A stretch of DNA of 64,000 bases from Helianthus annuus (taxonomy: Eukaryota; Streptophyta; Magnoliopsida; Asterales; Asteraceae), in assembly GCF_002127325.2 (NCBI RefSeq), contig NC_035436.2, positions 116,414,233 to 116,478,232 of the forward strand, in the 5' to 3' direction. Positions 1 to 9,956 of this stretch are shown here, piece by piece (position 1 is the first letter of the stretch; each line of letters starts with the position of its first letter). The position numbers and the translations under genes are program-made. The notes beneath the pieces were generated by a model that was given only the letters and a program-made list of their open reading frames with translations, was not told where the DNA came from and ran no database searches.

Positions 1-350
1 CCGCTAAAACATATTATTCATGACGCTTAACGGATATCTTAAGCACTTTACGGATTACTATCCGACCGAACAACCGGACAATACCCGGAATATTGCCAAA
101 ATTAATATTGGTACTTTTCTGAGCCAGTTAGGGTCCCTGATTACCCTAACACCCGCTTTTAATGCACTAAAACAACTAACGGGGTTAGACCTTAAAGTTA
201 ACGCACTTAACCAAACTGAACCGTAACTGAACAATTGAAAACGAACCGAGTGCCTTTACATCTCAATGGAATCGGCCAACTAGTGGGCCCCGGGGAGTAC
301 GTCCTTTATTATATTAAATTAGATTACGCGAAGAACGAGGCACTTTTGTC

Positions 351-358
351 TATAAATA
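351..358 (+). promoter_or_regulatory. TATA box of element A 5' LTR
   Basis: TATAAATA sits in a GC-poor context and is followed by a CT-rich stretch (CTCATCTCTCACAC) typical of plant transcription starts. The same box is at 10808-10815 in the 3' LTR, and comparable boxes occur in the C, D and F LTRs. Confidence 0.75.
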
Positions 359-604
359 CTCTCATCTCTCACACACTTGAACACACACTTCACCTCACCA
401 CCACTCCCTCTCCCTTGCCCCCTCCTCTCGGCCGAGATCACCACCACCCCCACATCCGTTTTTCGGTTCAAGTCTTGACATTCCAAGCATACTCAAGTGT
501 CGGTGGTTACGTACAACGGAGCTCGGAACAAACGGAACGCGGAGGACCTCTACCGTTTGCTATTATCCACGCAGTTTTCGACTAGTTTCTTCCCTAGCCC
601 CGAG

Positions 605-618
605 CTAGAGGTATAACG
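605..618 (+). other. Putative 5' splice site in LTR leader
   Basis: GAG/GTATAA occurs at 608-616, about 255 bp after the TATA box and just after a CTTCCCTAGCC block. The same block is followed by donor-like sequences in LTRs B, C and G (GTAAGA, GTGAGT, GTAAGT). Possible partners are acceptor-like sites at 2118, 2544, 3314 and 5317. No transcript evidence is available. Confidence 0.4.
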
Positions 619-2080
619 TTTAAAACTCATTTTTGGTCATGTCTAAAGTGGTTAAAAAGATATTTGTCGGTTGAATGTCGGTAACCCGCTTAATGGAACT
701 TTAAAGTTTGCTAAAACGTGAATATCGTTGGATAAAAGCTCAAAACGCGTGTAAATGTCGTAGTATTTAAATATGTTGGTCTTTATGGCCCGATCTATGA
801 TGTGGTGGCTCTCATCATCGTTTAACCCGACTTTGTTAGGATCGCGTATCTTGACATACACTTGTTTCTTGTGTACGAGGGTTAAAAGGTGAAACTCCAC
901 CACACGGGAAACATGAACTTGTGTAAAAATGTTTTAACGTGAAAAATAGTATTTAAAACAAGCCGATCTACGTATGTACAAGTGGTATATTCGTAGGACC
1001 GGGTGTCGAGAAAATCATGTTTTTATAAAAATAGATAAAGTGTTAACAAATACGATTTCTATAAACTACAAGTGTAGAAACACTTGTAGAATGAAAGATC
1101 CGACAAAATAACAATGTTTACAAAAATTGTCGGGAAGTTGTAAGAAGTGATTTGTTCTAAAAACGAGGTTTTTGCAAGACTAAGTTATGTTATGAATAGA
1201 TCCACTAAAAATAACGAGATCTACACCGTAGTTTTTGTAAAAACTACAAGTTCATGAAACAACGCGGTTTTTCATACTAGTCTTCTATTTGAAGTGTTGA
1301 AAATTGATTCGGTTGATTTGATAAATTGTTGAGATGATTTTGTAAAAGAAAATGATACGCTTGAAAGCGTGGCCACCTCCAGTTACAGGGGAAACTCTGG
1401 CGAAATTTTCTAAAAATCTAACACTTAGAATTATTTACAAGTGTTAGACTACCTTGACATGCTTTCAAAATATATTTCGCCACAACTTTATTTACAAATA
1501 ATCGGAGGTGGGATTTTCACAAAAGTAAATGAGATAAATATATATTCGGTAAATACATTTTGTCACCTCACTGTTTATGATTATTTTGTGAAAATGTATA
1601 AATATTATTTTTAGAGTAAAAATAATATTTACTAACTTTGGCAAGCCCGAAATAATACAAACGCTTGTACGCCAAGAATATAAGTTACAACGGTGATTAT
1701 CATTACCACTTAATCGTTAAAACGTAACTTACGCTTTAATCGGAAATATTCATAAGCAGGTGTTGTCAATATATTATTTTGGGAAAATATTATGAGAAAA
1801 AGGAATATATTATTTTGAGAAAAATGAATATATTTTGAAATAAGAAATAAAATATATTAAGTGGGACTTAATAAAATAATATAAGTATACATGTATTTAA
1901 ATCCCCCATCCTTGGGAAGGAGAATGCGTATCAAATATATACACGGAACGGTTGTCTAACTGTTTCCAATGATGTAAACTATGAAGCTAAAGCACGGCCA
2001 TCCGTCTAATAGAATTAGCACATGTAGGTCGTTGCACAGCACTTGGATATTGGATTGCTTGATTTTGTGACGCGTTCACT

Positions 2081-2544
2081 GTGAGTTCATGTCCCCCTTT
2101 TCTCTTAACTGTTTTCAGTTTTATAAACTGCGGGGGTGAAATACATGTTACAATGATTATGGATATGTTATACATGGTATGATTAGCATAAGGAGGGTTA
2201 TTACTTAGATCATGTGAGTGGGTAGGCAGAAACTTGAGGCCATTAATCCTCGTTGAGGACCGAGGGACAGGAGCGGTAGATCTATCTGGGTGTAGCGAGC
2301 CCAGCCCCAGGTCCAGCTGAACGGACCTCGGGGTGACTTAGTGCCCGACACATAAATCCGCTAGGTTTGAGTCATCCCTACTTGCACTTCACACATATCA
2401 GTGGACTTGCAACCCATTGGTGATCTCTTTTATTTCCTTATTTGCTACATACCAGGTTTTTGATAAAGATAAAGGTTTATTTACTCATTTTCGCATGAAC
2501 TCGCTCAACATTATTGTTGATTTTTCAACTTACATGTATTTCAG
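2081..2544 (+). repeat. Conserved LTR-leader module with two acceptor-like sites
   Basis: The module starts with GTGAGTTCATGTCCCCCTTT, continues with CTTAACTGTTTTCAG, contains an ACCGAGGG / TAGATCTAT block and ends with ACATGTATTTCAG. Recognisable copies occur at about 12539-13002, 20827-21310, 21694-22382 and 63361-63828 on the + strand, and at 36201-37046 and 44185-45030 on the - strand, although the LTRs otherwise differ a lot. The two CAG ends are preceded by pyrimidine-rich DNA and resemble 3' splice sites. Confidence 0.6.
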
Positions 2545-2870
2545 GGAATTAAGGATCTGGCACGGTTTAGCAGGATTTCCCGCTGCATTTAGATTCAGAG
2601 TCATCCGGGGTTCAAGGCTCATGGCTCTTTCCTGGACAAGCCATGGCCCCTGAACCATGTTTATTTTGTTGCATTATGGTAGTGGTTGTACTGTTTAAGA
2701 CAAGTAATGGTTGTTGGGTGTTTACCCATTTAGACAATGTTTGAAATTTTTATTTTCAATGGATGACTTTGCATGATTTTTAAATTCATATAGCTTGTTA
2801 TGGTTAAGCTATGGTATTAAGAAGTCACACCAAATTAACCACGCTTCCGCAAAGCCAGGGTGTGACAGCT

Positions 2871-2884
2871 TGGTATCAGAGCCA
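2871..2884 (+). other. Primer-binding site of element A
   Basis: TGGTATCAGAGCCA starts three bases after the 5' LTR. It matches the 3' end complement of plant initiator Met-tRNA, the usual primer of this class. Confidence 0.88.
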
Positions 2885-3023
2885 GGTTCATAGCGAACTA
2901 GGGTTCATTTTGAGTCTAGACTATGATCACTAGGGCTCTCACGAAAATGTTTTTCTGCATACCACTTAAGTCCAGATCCAAAACTTTTTATAAACAAATG
3001 TTGAGCATATTTTATTATTTTAG

Positions 3024-3240
3024 GCTCAGTCTGGGAGGCTGAGGCTCGGTCTGGGAGGTCGAGGCTCGATCCAATCGATCGAGGTAGTTGTCTAGTGGGA
3101 CTAGGGAGTCAGTCTGGGAGGCTGGGAAATGTTTGTCTAGTGGGACTAGGGAGTCAGTCTGGGAGGCTGGGAAAAGTTGGCTAGTGGGACTAGGAAGAAC
3201 AGTCTGGGAGGCTGGGAGGCTAGTGGGACTAGGAGGAATA
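3024..3240 (+). repeat. Minisatellite in element A leader
   Basis: Imperfect units of 'AGTCTGGGAGGCTGGGA' joined to 'CTAGTGGGACTAGG' repeat about four to five times between the PBS and the first ORF. Short open frames across it reflect the repeat and not a gene. Confidence 0.8.
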
Positions 3241-3300
3241 TGTGATTATTATGTGGTAACTTGTGTGATTACCTGATTTACTGATATTTGTACATACTTG

Positions 3301-3318
3301 TGATTGTATTACAGACTC
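3301..3318 (+). other. 3'-splice-site-like sequence before the additional ORF
   Basis: TGATTGTATTACAG ends at 3314 and the ATG of the next ORF is at 3319, four bases downstream of the AG. The spacing matches that at the gag starts of A, C and D. Confidence 0.4.
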
Positions 3319-4908
3319 ATGGATACCTCAGATACAGGAGATTCGGACACTACTGGACCCCGACCCATGGAGTCAGACGAGGTTATGTCATCAGAGCACG
3401 AGGTGCACACCTCGGATTATACCAGTACAGACGACGACGACTTTCAGCCATTCGCACTACCTGACGGCGTCGATGAGCCCATCGTTGGTGGTCCTGCTGC
3501 GGATCTTCCTCTCGCTGTGATTCCCGCCCCGATTCCTCTTGCATCCTACCCAGCTTATGAGCTTATGCTTGATGCCGAGGCTGGTGACGATATTGATCTT
3601 TTCGATGACGAGCTATACGAGGACGAGGTTCCTGACCCAGCTCTTTTGCCCGCTGGCGGTCTTTTGATGATCGCCGGTGCTCCTGTCGGAGACTCGCCTG
3701 TTCATTCTCCAGCTCCAGACTCCTTTGAGTCTGTGGCATCTGCTCCATCACATGTGGCGAGCACGCAGCTTTTCGTTCATGACTCGGATCCTGACCAGGC
3801 GTCATCTGCCGCCCCTATGCCGAGCTTTGTTTTTGAGCATGACGATATCGAGGATTCTGACCCTGTATTTCCTCCTGGATTCGATCCAGACCGTGATATT
3901 GAGTTCGTTCATTTGGACCAGCCTGTAGAGGACCCCGTGGACCCTGCCGACCCTTTTGATCCTATCGATCCGGACTTTGACTTCGATATGGCGTTTGACG
4001 ACCCCGAGCCTGCAGTAGCTCCAGAGCAGGCCGCTGCTTTCAATCCCGCACATGAGCATGGTTTGGCGCATGCTGATGTTCCTGTTGATCCTATTTTGGC
4101 GGGTCAGCCACTTGGCGATGTTCCTGTTGATGATATTCCTTTGTTAGATGCTGACCATGTTGTTGATCCTCTTGTTGACCCTCCGATCGCTGACGTTCCA
4201 GTTGACCCTCATGTCGATCATATTGATCCAGTTGTTGCTCACGTTGATCCTGTTTTAGCTCCTGTTGATCCCTTACCTATTGAGCCCGAGCATGCTCTGT
4301 TTGCAGAGCACATGGATCCCCCTGACGAGGAGGCTCAGCACGGTTGGATACCGGCTGACGAGGATGTTCCGCCGCTTCCTCCTCACCACACTGATGCTCA
4401 CCATCCTGAGTTCTCGTTTCAGATTCCTTCTGTCATACCTCCAGCGGGGCCTGGAGAGGGCTCTTCCGCCCATCCATTTGGCCATGTACCGATGCCATTA
4501 CCTGTCATGCCTCAGATAGCATCCATCCCATCTTCTGTTGCACCTATCGATCTTACCAGCACGCCATTACTTTGGTCCTCTTCCTCACCCATGCCACCCA
4601 CAGATCCATACCACCCATTTCATTTGGGCCATACTATTGAGGACCTATTGATGTCATTTGTACACCAGCATGATTCCCATTCTCAGCGTTTGCAGGAGCT
4701 CGAGAGAGCTCAGATGCCTCCTTATCCATATCATGGTCCGTCATCCTCATCTGCTCAGCCATTTCGGTCTTTTCCTCCTGACATTGCCGCTCGACTTTCG
4801 ATCCTAGAGCAGCAGATTGCATCCGTGATCCGCACCCAGCAGGCCTTGGAGGAGGATTGGCTTCTCTTTCGCCGCCTACATTATCCTCCACCACCACCAC
4901 CATTCTAG
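3319..4908 (+). CDS. Additional ORF upstream of gag in element A, acidic Pro/His-rich protein
   Basis: This is a 529-aa uninterrupted ORF on the sense strand between the PBS and gag, read from the ATG at 3319 (the frame is open a few codons upstream, without an ATG). The protein begins MDTSDTGDSD. Its N-terminal two thirds are very rich in Asp, Pro, Val, Ala and His, with many VDP/DPV repeats. The last 100 residues change character, with Gln/Leu/Glu-rich stretches around 440-460 and 490-515 that may form short coiled coils, then end in seven prolines and Phe. No zinc finger, protease or polymerase motif is visible, and I recognise no family. Element C has only about 0.65 kb between PBS and gag and no counterpart. 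A structural or gag-accessory role is a guess. An open frame of this length in biased composition suggests selection but does not prove it. Confidence 0.72.
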   Translation: MDTSDTGDSDTTGPRPMESDEVMSSEHEVHTSDYTSTDDDDFQPFALPDGVDEPIVGGPAADLPLAVIPAPIPLASYPAYELMLDAEAGDDIDLFDDELYEDEVPDPALLPAGGLLMIAGAPVGDSPVHSPAPDSFESVASAPSHVASTQLFVHDSDPDQASSAAPMPSFVFEHDDIEDSDPVFPPGFDPDRDIEFVHLDQPVEDPVDPADPFDPIDPDFDFDMAFDDPEPAVAPEQAAAFNPAHEHGLAHADVPVDPILAGQPLGDVPVDDIPLLDADHVVDPLVDPPIADVPVDPHVDHIDPVVAHVDPVLAPVDPLPIEPEHALFAEHMDPPDEEAQHGWIPADEDVPPLPPHHTDAHHPEFSFQIPSVIPPAGPGEGSSAHPFGHVPMPLPVMPQIASIPSSVAPIDLTSTPLLWSSSSPMPPTDPYHPFHLGHTIEDLLMSFVHQHDSHSQRLQELERAQMPPYPYHGPSSSSAQPFRSFPPDIAARLSILEQQIASVIRTQQALEEDWLLFRRLHYPPPPPPF

Positions 4909-5320
4909 AGATCATCGACGTTACCAGGGCAGACACGGGTGAGACAGCCGCGATTGTTATGCACAGCTTTTGAAGACCATTTGACCACACAGATTTTTGT
5001 TGATACATGTGATGTATTGATTGTATGTAACACTGATATGATGTATTTTGTACAGGGGTGATGTAACCCCTATGTGATTGATGGATGTACTAACACACTT
5101 ACTATGCTTATGGTCTTGATATATATGCAATCGCCGCATTCTCATCATATCTGATTTACTTGATTGATTATTTTTGCATTGGGACATGGGATGTTGGACA
5201 TGGGATGTTGGACATGGGATGTTGTGTGTGATATATTGATAACATGAGATGTTATATGCTATTACTATTACTATATACGTATGATTTCTATGGCCTAATC
5301 GACGTACGCATCTTTAGAAA
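4909..5320 (+). other. Spacer between additional ORF and gag
   Basis: There is no ORF of note here. It contains three 14-bp tandem copies of GGACATGGGATGTT at 5182-5223. It ends in GCATCTTTAG (AG at 5316-5317), a 3'-splice-site-like sequence three bases before the gag-pol ATG. Confidence 0.6.
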
Positions 5321-8300
5321 ATGGCACCAAGACGTCAACCGCAGCCGATGCCCACGACTCAAGAAGAACTGCAAGGAATCATTGCTGCCGCGATTGCTCA
5401 GTATGCTGCATCGCAGGGAGGACCTAGCTGGAGTAGCTCCAACGGCAATGGCAACCAGAATCCCACTCATGGGTGCACCTTCAAGCAGTTTCTGGACTGT
5501 AAGCCCACAAACTTCGACGGCACGGGTGGTGCTGTTGCCTTCGTTCGTTGGGCAGAGAAGACTGATTCCACCATCCGTATGAGCAAATGTGCGATCGACC
5601 AGCAGGTCACTTACATTTCAGGGCTGTTTCTAGATGGAGCCCTATCTTGGTGGAACCTTCAAGTGCAAACTCTAGGCGAAGCTGCCGCCTACGCCCTGTC
5701 TTGGGCCGAATTGAAAGAGCTTATGCGAAGGAAGTACTGCTCTCGCGCGGAGATTCAAAAGCTTGAAACTGAGTTTTGGCACTTAAAGATGGAAGGGTCG
5801 AAGATAGCGGAATATGTTCAGAGATTCCACGATCTGTCTCACGTGGTACCTTATATGGTAACACCCGAGTTTAAAAGAGTTGAGCGCTTCATCTGGGGAT
5901 TGGCTCCTCAGATAATCAGTATGGTGACTTCTTCCAAACCCGCAACCATCACAGAAGCCATTGATCTGAGTGTGGCTTTAACTGAAGAAGCGATTCGGTT
6001 AAACAAGTTCGATGAGATTGAACCCAAGAGAAAGGAGACTCATGTGGAGTCATCTAGTGGTAATAAGCGGAAGTTTTCAAGTTTCAAGCAAAGCACCGGG
6101 ACGGTGGTCAAGAAGGGAGAAGCGAATGCACCAGCTCAAGATTCAGTTGGTGATAAAAAGAAGAGCAGGGGATACATGGGTGCACAGCCCAAGTGCAACT
6201 CATGTCAAAAACATCACTCTGGTCGCTGCAGTCTAAGGGTTTGTGAGTCTTGTGGGAAAACTGGTCATACAAAGGATTTCTGTTGGGCAAATGCTGGCCG
6301 GGGAGGTCAGGGAGGAAATGGGAATAGAAACAACCGTGGTGGTGCTGGGAACCGCCCACAAGGAAATCAAGGAGGAAATGGAAACCGTGCTAACCAAGCA
6401 GGCACCGTGAACCGAAACCAGGGAAACCACCAGGCTGGGAACAATGGTGGAAACGGGCAGAGGCCCGGATGTTTTAACTGTGGAGATCAAGGGCACTTCA
6501 AGAGGAACTGCCCGGAATTGACCCAAGCTCGTGGAAGAGTTTTCAACATGGAGGCCAGGGAAGCGCGCCAGGATCCCAATGTCGTTACTGGTACGTTCCC
6601 TGTAAACCAACGCTATGCGTCTGTTTTGTTTGATACTGGTGCCGATTATAGCTTCGTATCGCTAGAATTTAAGAACATGCTTGGTTTAGCCGCTAGTAAG
6701 TTAGATATTCCTTATTCGATCGAGCTAGCTAATGGGAAGTTAGTAGAAGCCAATGAAGTGATTAGAGGTTGCGTAATCGAGTTAGGAGAGCGTGAGTTTG
6801 CTCTCGATCTACTACCAGTCCAGTTGGGAAGCTTCGACGTGGTAGTAGGGATGGATTGGTTAGCAAGTAACAAGGCGGAGATTGTTTGTCACGAGAAGAT
6901 TATCCGTATTTCGACCGACGATGGTGAGACCATTGTTGTTCATGGAGAGAAGCGTGAGACGCCGTTGCGGATTATCAGCTGTCTGAAAGCAAGAAAGTGT
7001 CTGAAGAAAGGATGTGTTGCTTTTCTAGCACACATCGTGGATAAAAAGGCTGCTGAGCCGAAGATCGAAGACATCCCTGTCGTAAGGGAATATCCGGAAG
7101 TCTTTCCAGAAGACTTGCCTGGCTTGCCGCCTCAGAGGCAAGTAGAATTTCGCATCGACTTAGTTCCAGGCGCCGCGCCTGTGGCTAAGGCACCTTATAG
7201 ACTTGCCCCGTCTGAAATGCAAGAGCTATCAACGCAACTTCAAGAGTTGTTAGATAAGGGTTTTATTCGACCAAGCTTCTCGCCTTGGGGAGCTCCAGTT
7301 TTGTTTGTCAAGAAGAAGGATGGTAGTTTCCGTATGTGCATTGACTACAGAGAATTGAACAAGCTGACGATCAAGAATAGGTATCCTTTGCCAAGGATTG
7401 ATGATCTGCTTGACCAACTTCAAGGTTCAAGTTTCTACTCCAAGATCGATCTTCGATCTGGATATCATCAGCTCCGGATACAGGAGGAAAGTATTCCGAA
7501 GACAGCCTTCAGAACTCGATATGGGCACTACGAGTTCCTTGTCATGCCGTTTGGTTTAACAAACGCACCTGCAGTGTTCATGGATTTGATGAACCGAGTT
7601 TGTAAGCCGTATCTGGATAAGTTCGTGATTGTGTTCATCGACGACATCTTGATCTACTCAAAGACGAAGGCAGAGCACGAGCAACACCTCAGAACTATTT
7701 TAGAGCTACTGAAGAAGGAGCAGTTGTATGCCAAATTTTCTAAGTGTGAGTTTTGGCTGAGAGACGTGCAATTCCTTGGGCACGTGGTAAATGAAAGTGG
7801 AATTCATGTAGATCCAACCAAGATCGAGGCGATCAAGAATTGGGAAGCGCCAAAGACGCCAACCGAGATCCGGCAATTCTTGGGTTTGGCTGGCTATTAT
7901 CGAAGATTTATTGAGGATTTTTCAAAGATCGCTCAGCCATTGACGCTCCTCACGCAAAAGGATAAAAAGTTTGATTGGGGAATCAAACAGGATGAAGCAT
8001 TTCAGTTGTTGAAGGATAAGCTTTGCAACGCGCCAATCTTAGCTCTACCGGAAGGTACCGACGATTTTGTGGTATACTGCGACGCTTCGCGTCAAGGATT
8101 GGGTTGTGTGTTGATGCAACGTCAAAAGGTTATCGCCTACGCATCACGCCAACTGAAGGTGCACGAAAAGAACTATACCACGCATGATTTGGAGCTAGGC
8201 GCAGTGGTTTTTGCTTTGAAGATTTGGAGACACTACCTTTACGGTACGAAGTGTACGATCTTTACAGATCACAAAAGCCTCCAGCACATATTCAACCAGA

Positions 8301-9922
8301 AGGAGTTGAATATGAGGCAAAGGCGATGGGTTGAGCTGTTGAACGATTACGACTGCGAGATCAAGTATCATCCAGGGAAGGCGAATGTGGTCGCCGATGC
8401 CCTAAGTCGCAAGGAGAGAATCAAACCCATAAGGGTTAGGGCTATGGAAATGATTATCCAAACCGATCTTTCCTCACGCATTCGAGCAGCGCAAAAAGAA
8501 GCTCTCAAGGAGGGAAACCTTGAGAAAGAATATCTCCGTGGGATGGAGAAGATATTGGTTCCAAACAAAGAAGGAACGTTATGTTTTGAGAAAAGGATTT
8601 GGGTTCCTTTGTTTGGTGATTTAAGAGAAGTTATTTTTGATGAAGCTCACAAGTCACGGTACTCTATCCACCCGGGAGCGGATAAGATGTACCAAGATCT
8701 TAAGGATTATTATTGGTGGCCTAGGATGAAAGGCGATGTTGCTATTTATGTGAGCCAATGTTTGACTTGCGCTAAGGTTAAGGCAGAATACCAGAAGCCT
8801 TCGGGACTTCTGCAACAACCAAAAATTCCCCAATGGAAGTGGGAAGAAATATCCATGGATTTTGTTACAAAGTTGCCAAGAACGCCTAAGGGCCATGACA
8901 CTATCTGGGTGATAGTGGATCGCTTGACAAAGTCAGCACACTTCTTGCCTATACGCGAGAAGGATCATACAAGCAAATTGGCTGAAATTTACATGAGAGA
9001 AATTGTCACTCGCCATGGAGTACCTCTCTCGATTATTTCTGATAGAGATGGAAGGTTCGTATCGAGGATATGGCAATCCTTCCAGGAAGCTTTTGGCTCG
9101 AAGCTGAATATGAGCACCGCTTTTCACCCGCAGACCGACGGCCAAAGTGAGCGGACGATTCAGACATTGGAAGACATGCTGAGAGCATGTGTGATGGATT
9201 TAGGCGGTAGCTGGGATAAGCATTTACCCCTGGTTGAGTTTTCATACAACAACAGCTACCACACCAGTATTGGTGCCGCGCCATTCGAAGCTTTATATGG
9301 GCGCAAATGCAGGTCGCCGCTCTGTTGGTCTGACGCAGGTGATAGACAATTGGTAGGTCCCGATGTAGTTCAGGAAACTACGGATAAGATCGCGCAAATC
9401 CGAGATCGCATTAGCGCGGCTCGCGATCGCCAGAAAACCTACGCTGATCTGAAGAGGAAACCTCAAGAGTTTGAGGTTGGGGATATGGTTTTGTTGAAAG
9501 TATCACCCTGGAAGGGTGTAGCACGCTTTGGGAAGCGTGGGAAGTTGAATCCACGCTACATTGGTCCTTTCAAGGTTTTGGAAAGAATTGGAACAGTAGC
9601 ATACAAGTTGGATCTACCTGCCGAGCTGAATAACGTTCACGATACATTTCATGTATCCAATCTAAAGAGGAGTCCAACTCAAGTTAACGTTGCCATTCCT
9701 ACCGACGAGATTCATATTGATGACACACTCCACTTCGTTGAAGAACCTGTTGAGGTCACAGATTGGAAAGTTAACAAGACCCGCCGGAGCAGTGTCAAGC
9801 TCGTCAAAGTTCGCTGGAATGCAAGACATGGTCCTGAATTCACCTGGGAGCGTGAAGACCGAATGAAAGAGAAATACCCCCACCTGTTTCCTAAGAACCC
9901 TGCTTCTTCAAGCAGAACCTAA
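5321..9922 (+). CDS. Gag-Pol polyprotein of element A (PR-RT-RNaseH-IN-chromodomain-like)
   Basis: A single 1533-aa frame starts MAPRRQP. The Gag capsid-like region is about 55-230. Cys/His clusters lie at 292-321, and a CCHC knuckle [14 protein letters not shown] at 384-397. The aspartic protease motif DTGAD starts at 438. RT spans about 600-810, with YRELNKLT near 676 and the catalytic FIDD at 773-775. RNase H has YCDAS at 919, TDHKS and the ADALSR end near 1030. The integrase zinc site is H1110, H1117, C1147 and C1150, and the DDE residues are D1180, D1241 and E1277. A GPF module lies at about 1410-1433. The C-terminal tail (about 1472-1523, [16 protein letters not shown]) matches the divergent chromodomain of Tekay/Del elements. 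There is no stop or frameshift between gag and pol, so all catalytic functions look intact. ATG 5321 is chosen because MAPRR is the usual gag start and it directly follows an acceptor-like AG. Confidence 0.96.
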   Translation: MAPRRQPQPMPTTQEELQGIIAAAIAQYAASQGGPSWSSSNGNGNQNPTHGCTFKQFLDCKPTNFDGTGGAVAFVRWAEKTDSTIRMSKCAIDQQVTYISGLFLDGALSWWNLQVQTLGEAAAYALSWAELKELMRRKYCSRAEIQKLETEFWHLKMEGSKIAEYVQRFHDLSHVVPYMVTPEFKRVERFIWGLAPQIISMVTSSKPATITEAIDLSVALTEEAIRLNKFDEIEPKRKETHVESSSGNKRKFSSFKQSTGTVVKKGEANAPAQDSVGDKKKSRGYMGAQPKCNSCQKHHSGRCSLRVCESCGKTGHTKDFCWANAGRGGQGGNGNRNNRGGAGNRPQGNQGGNGNRANQAGTVNRNQGNHQAGNNGGNGQRPGCFNCGDQGHFKRNCPELTQARGRVFNMEAREARQDPNVVTGTFPVNQRYASVLFDTGADYSFVSLEFKNMLGLAASKLDIPYSIELANGKLVEANEVIRGCVIELGEREFALDLLPVQLGSFDVVVGMDWLASNKAEIVCHEKIIRISTDDGETIVVHGEKRETPLRIISCLKARKCLKKGCVAFLAHIVDKKAAEPKIEDIPVVREYPEVFPEDLPGLPPQRQVEFRIDLVPGAAPVAKAPYRLAPSEMQELSTQLQELLDKGFIRPSFSPWGAPVLFVKKKDGSFRMCIDYRELNKLTIKNRYPLPRIDDLLDQLQGSSFYSKIDLRSGYHQLRIQEESIPKTAFRTRYGHYEFLVMPFGLTNAPAVFMDLMNRVCKPYLDKFVIVFIDDILIYSKTKAEHEQHLRTILELLKKEQLYAKFSKCEFWLRDVQFLGHVVNESGIHVDPTKIEAIKNWEAPKTPTEIRQFLGLAGYYRRFIEDFSKIAQPLTLLTQKDKKFDWGIKQDEAFQLLKDKLCNAPILALPEGTDDFVVYCDASRQGLGCVLMQRQKVIAYASRQLKVHEKNYTTHDLELGAVVFALKIWRHYLYGTKCTIFTDHKSLQHIFNQKELNMRQRRWVELLNDYDCEIKYHPGKANVVADALSRKERIKPIRVRAMEMIIQTDLSSRIRAAQKEALKEGNLEKEYLRGMEKILVPNKEGTLCFEKRIWVPLFGDLREVIFDEAHKSRYSIHPGADKMYQDLKDYYWWPRMKGDVAIYVSQCLTCAKVKAEYQKPSGLLQQPKIPQWKWEEISMDFVTKLPRTPKGHDTIWVIVDRLTKSAHFLPIREKDHTSKLAEIYMREIVTRHGVPLSIISDRDGRFVSRIWQSFQEAFGSKLNMSTAFHPQTDGQSERTIQTLEDMLRACVMDLGGSWDKHLPLVEFSYNNSYHTSIGAAPFEALYGRKCRSPLCWSDAGDRQLVGPDVVQETTDKIAQIRDRISAARDRQKTYADLKRKPQEFEVGDMVLLKVSPWKGVARFGKRGKLNPRYIGPFKVLERIGTVAYKLDLPAELNNVHDTFHVSNLKRSPTQVNVAIPTDEIHIDDTLHFVEEPVEVTDWKVNKTRRSSVKLVKVRWNARHGPEFTWEREDRMKEKYPHLFPKNPASSSRT

Positions 9923-9956
9923 ATTTCGGGACGAAATTTATTTAACGGGGGGAGAA
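9921..9956 (+). other. Stop-overlapping palindrome and polypurine tract of element A
   Basis: AAATTTCGGGACGAAATTT (9921-9939) is a palindrome with centre GGA that shares two bases with the TAA stop of gag-pol. It is followed by the PPT GGGGGGAGAA, which ends at 9956 directly before the 3' LTR. The same arrangement occurs in B, C and D. Confidence 0.85.

Larger units (their letters stand above)
1..2867 (+). repeat. 5' LTR of element A (partial, U3 start missing)
   Basis: The segment repeats at about 10449-13325 and ends with the same GGGTGTGACA just before a primer-binding site. The 3' copy shows a full LTR is 3369 bp and begins TGTGACAACC. Differences from the 3' copy include a six-base indel near 90, a one-base indel in the G run near 290, and single substitutions near 1790, 2466 and 2545. 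A TATA box at 351 means about 2.5 kb of the LTR is transcribed leader. Confidence 0.95.

Noticed and set aside
235..585. Open frames in the LTRs (235-585, 652-903 and their copies at 10803-11042, 11109-11360)
   Set aside because: They span TATA and leader sequence, lack domains and occur only as LTR copies.
3677..5008. Several open frames on both strands over the extra ORF and its 3' side
   Set aside because: Shadows of the biased composition of the 529-aa sense ORF.
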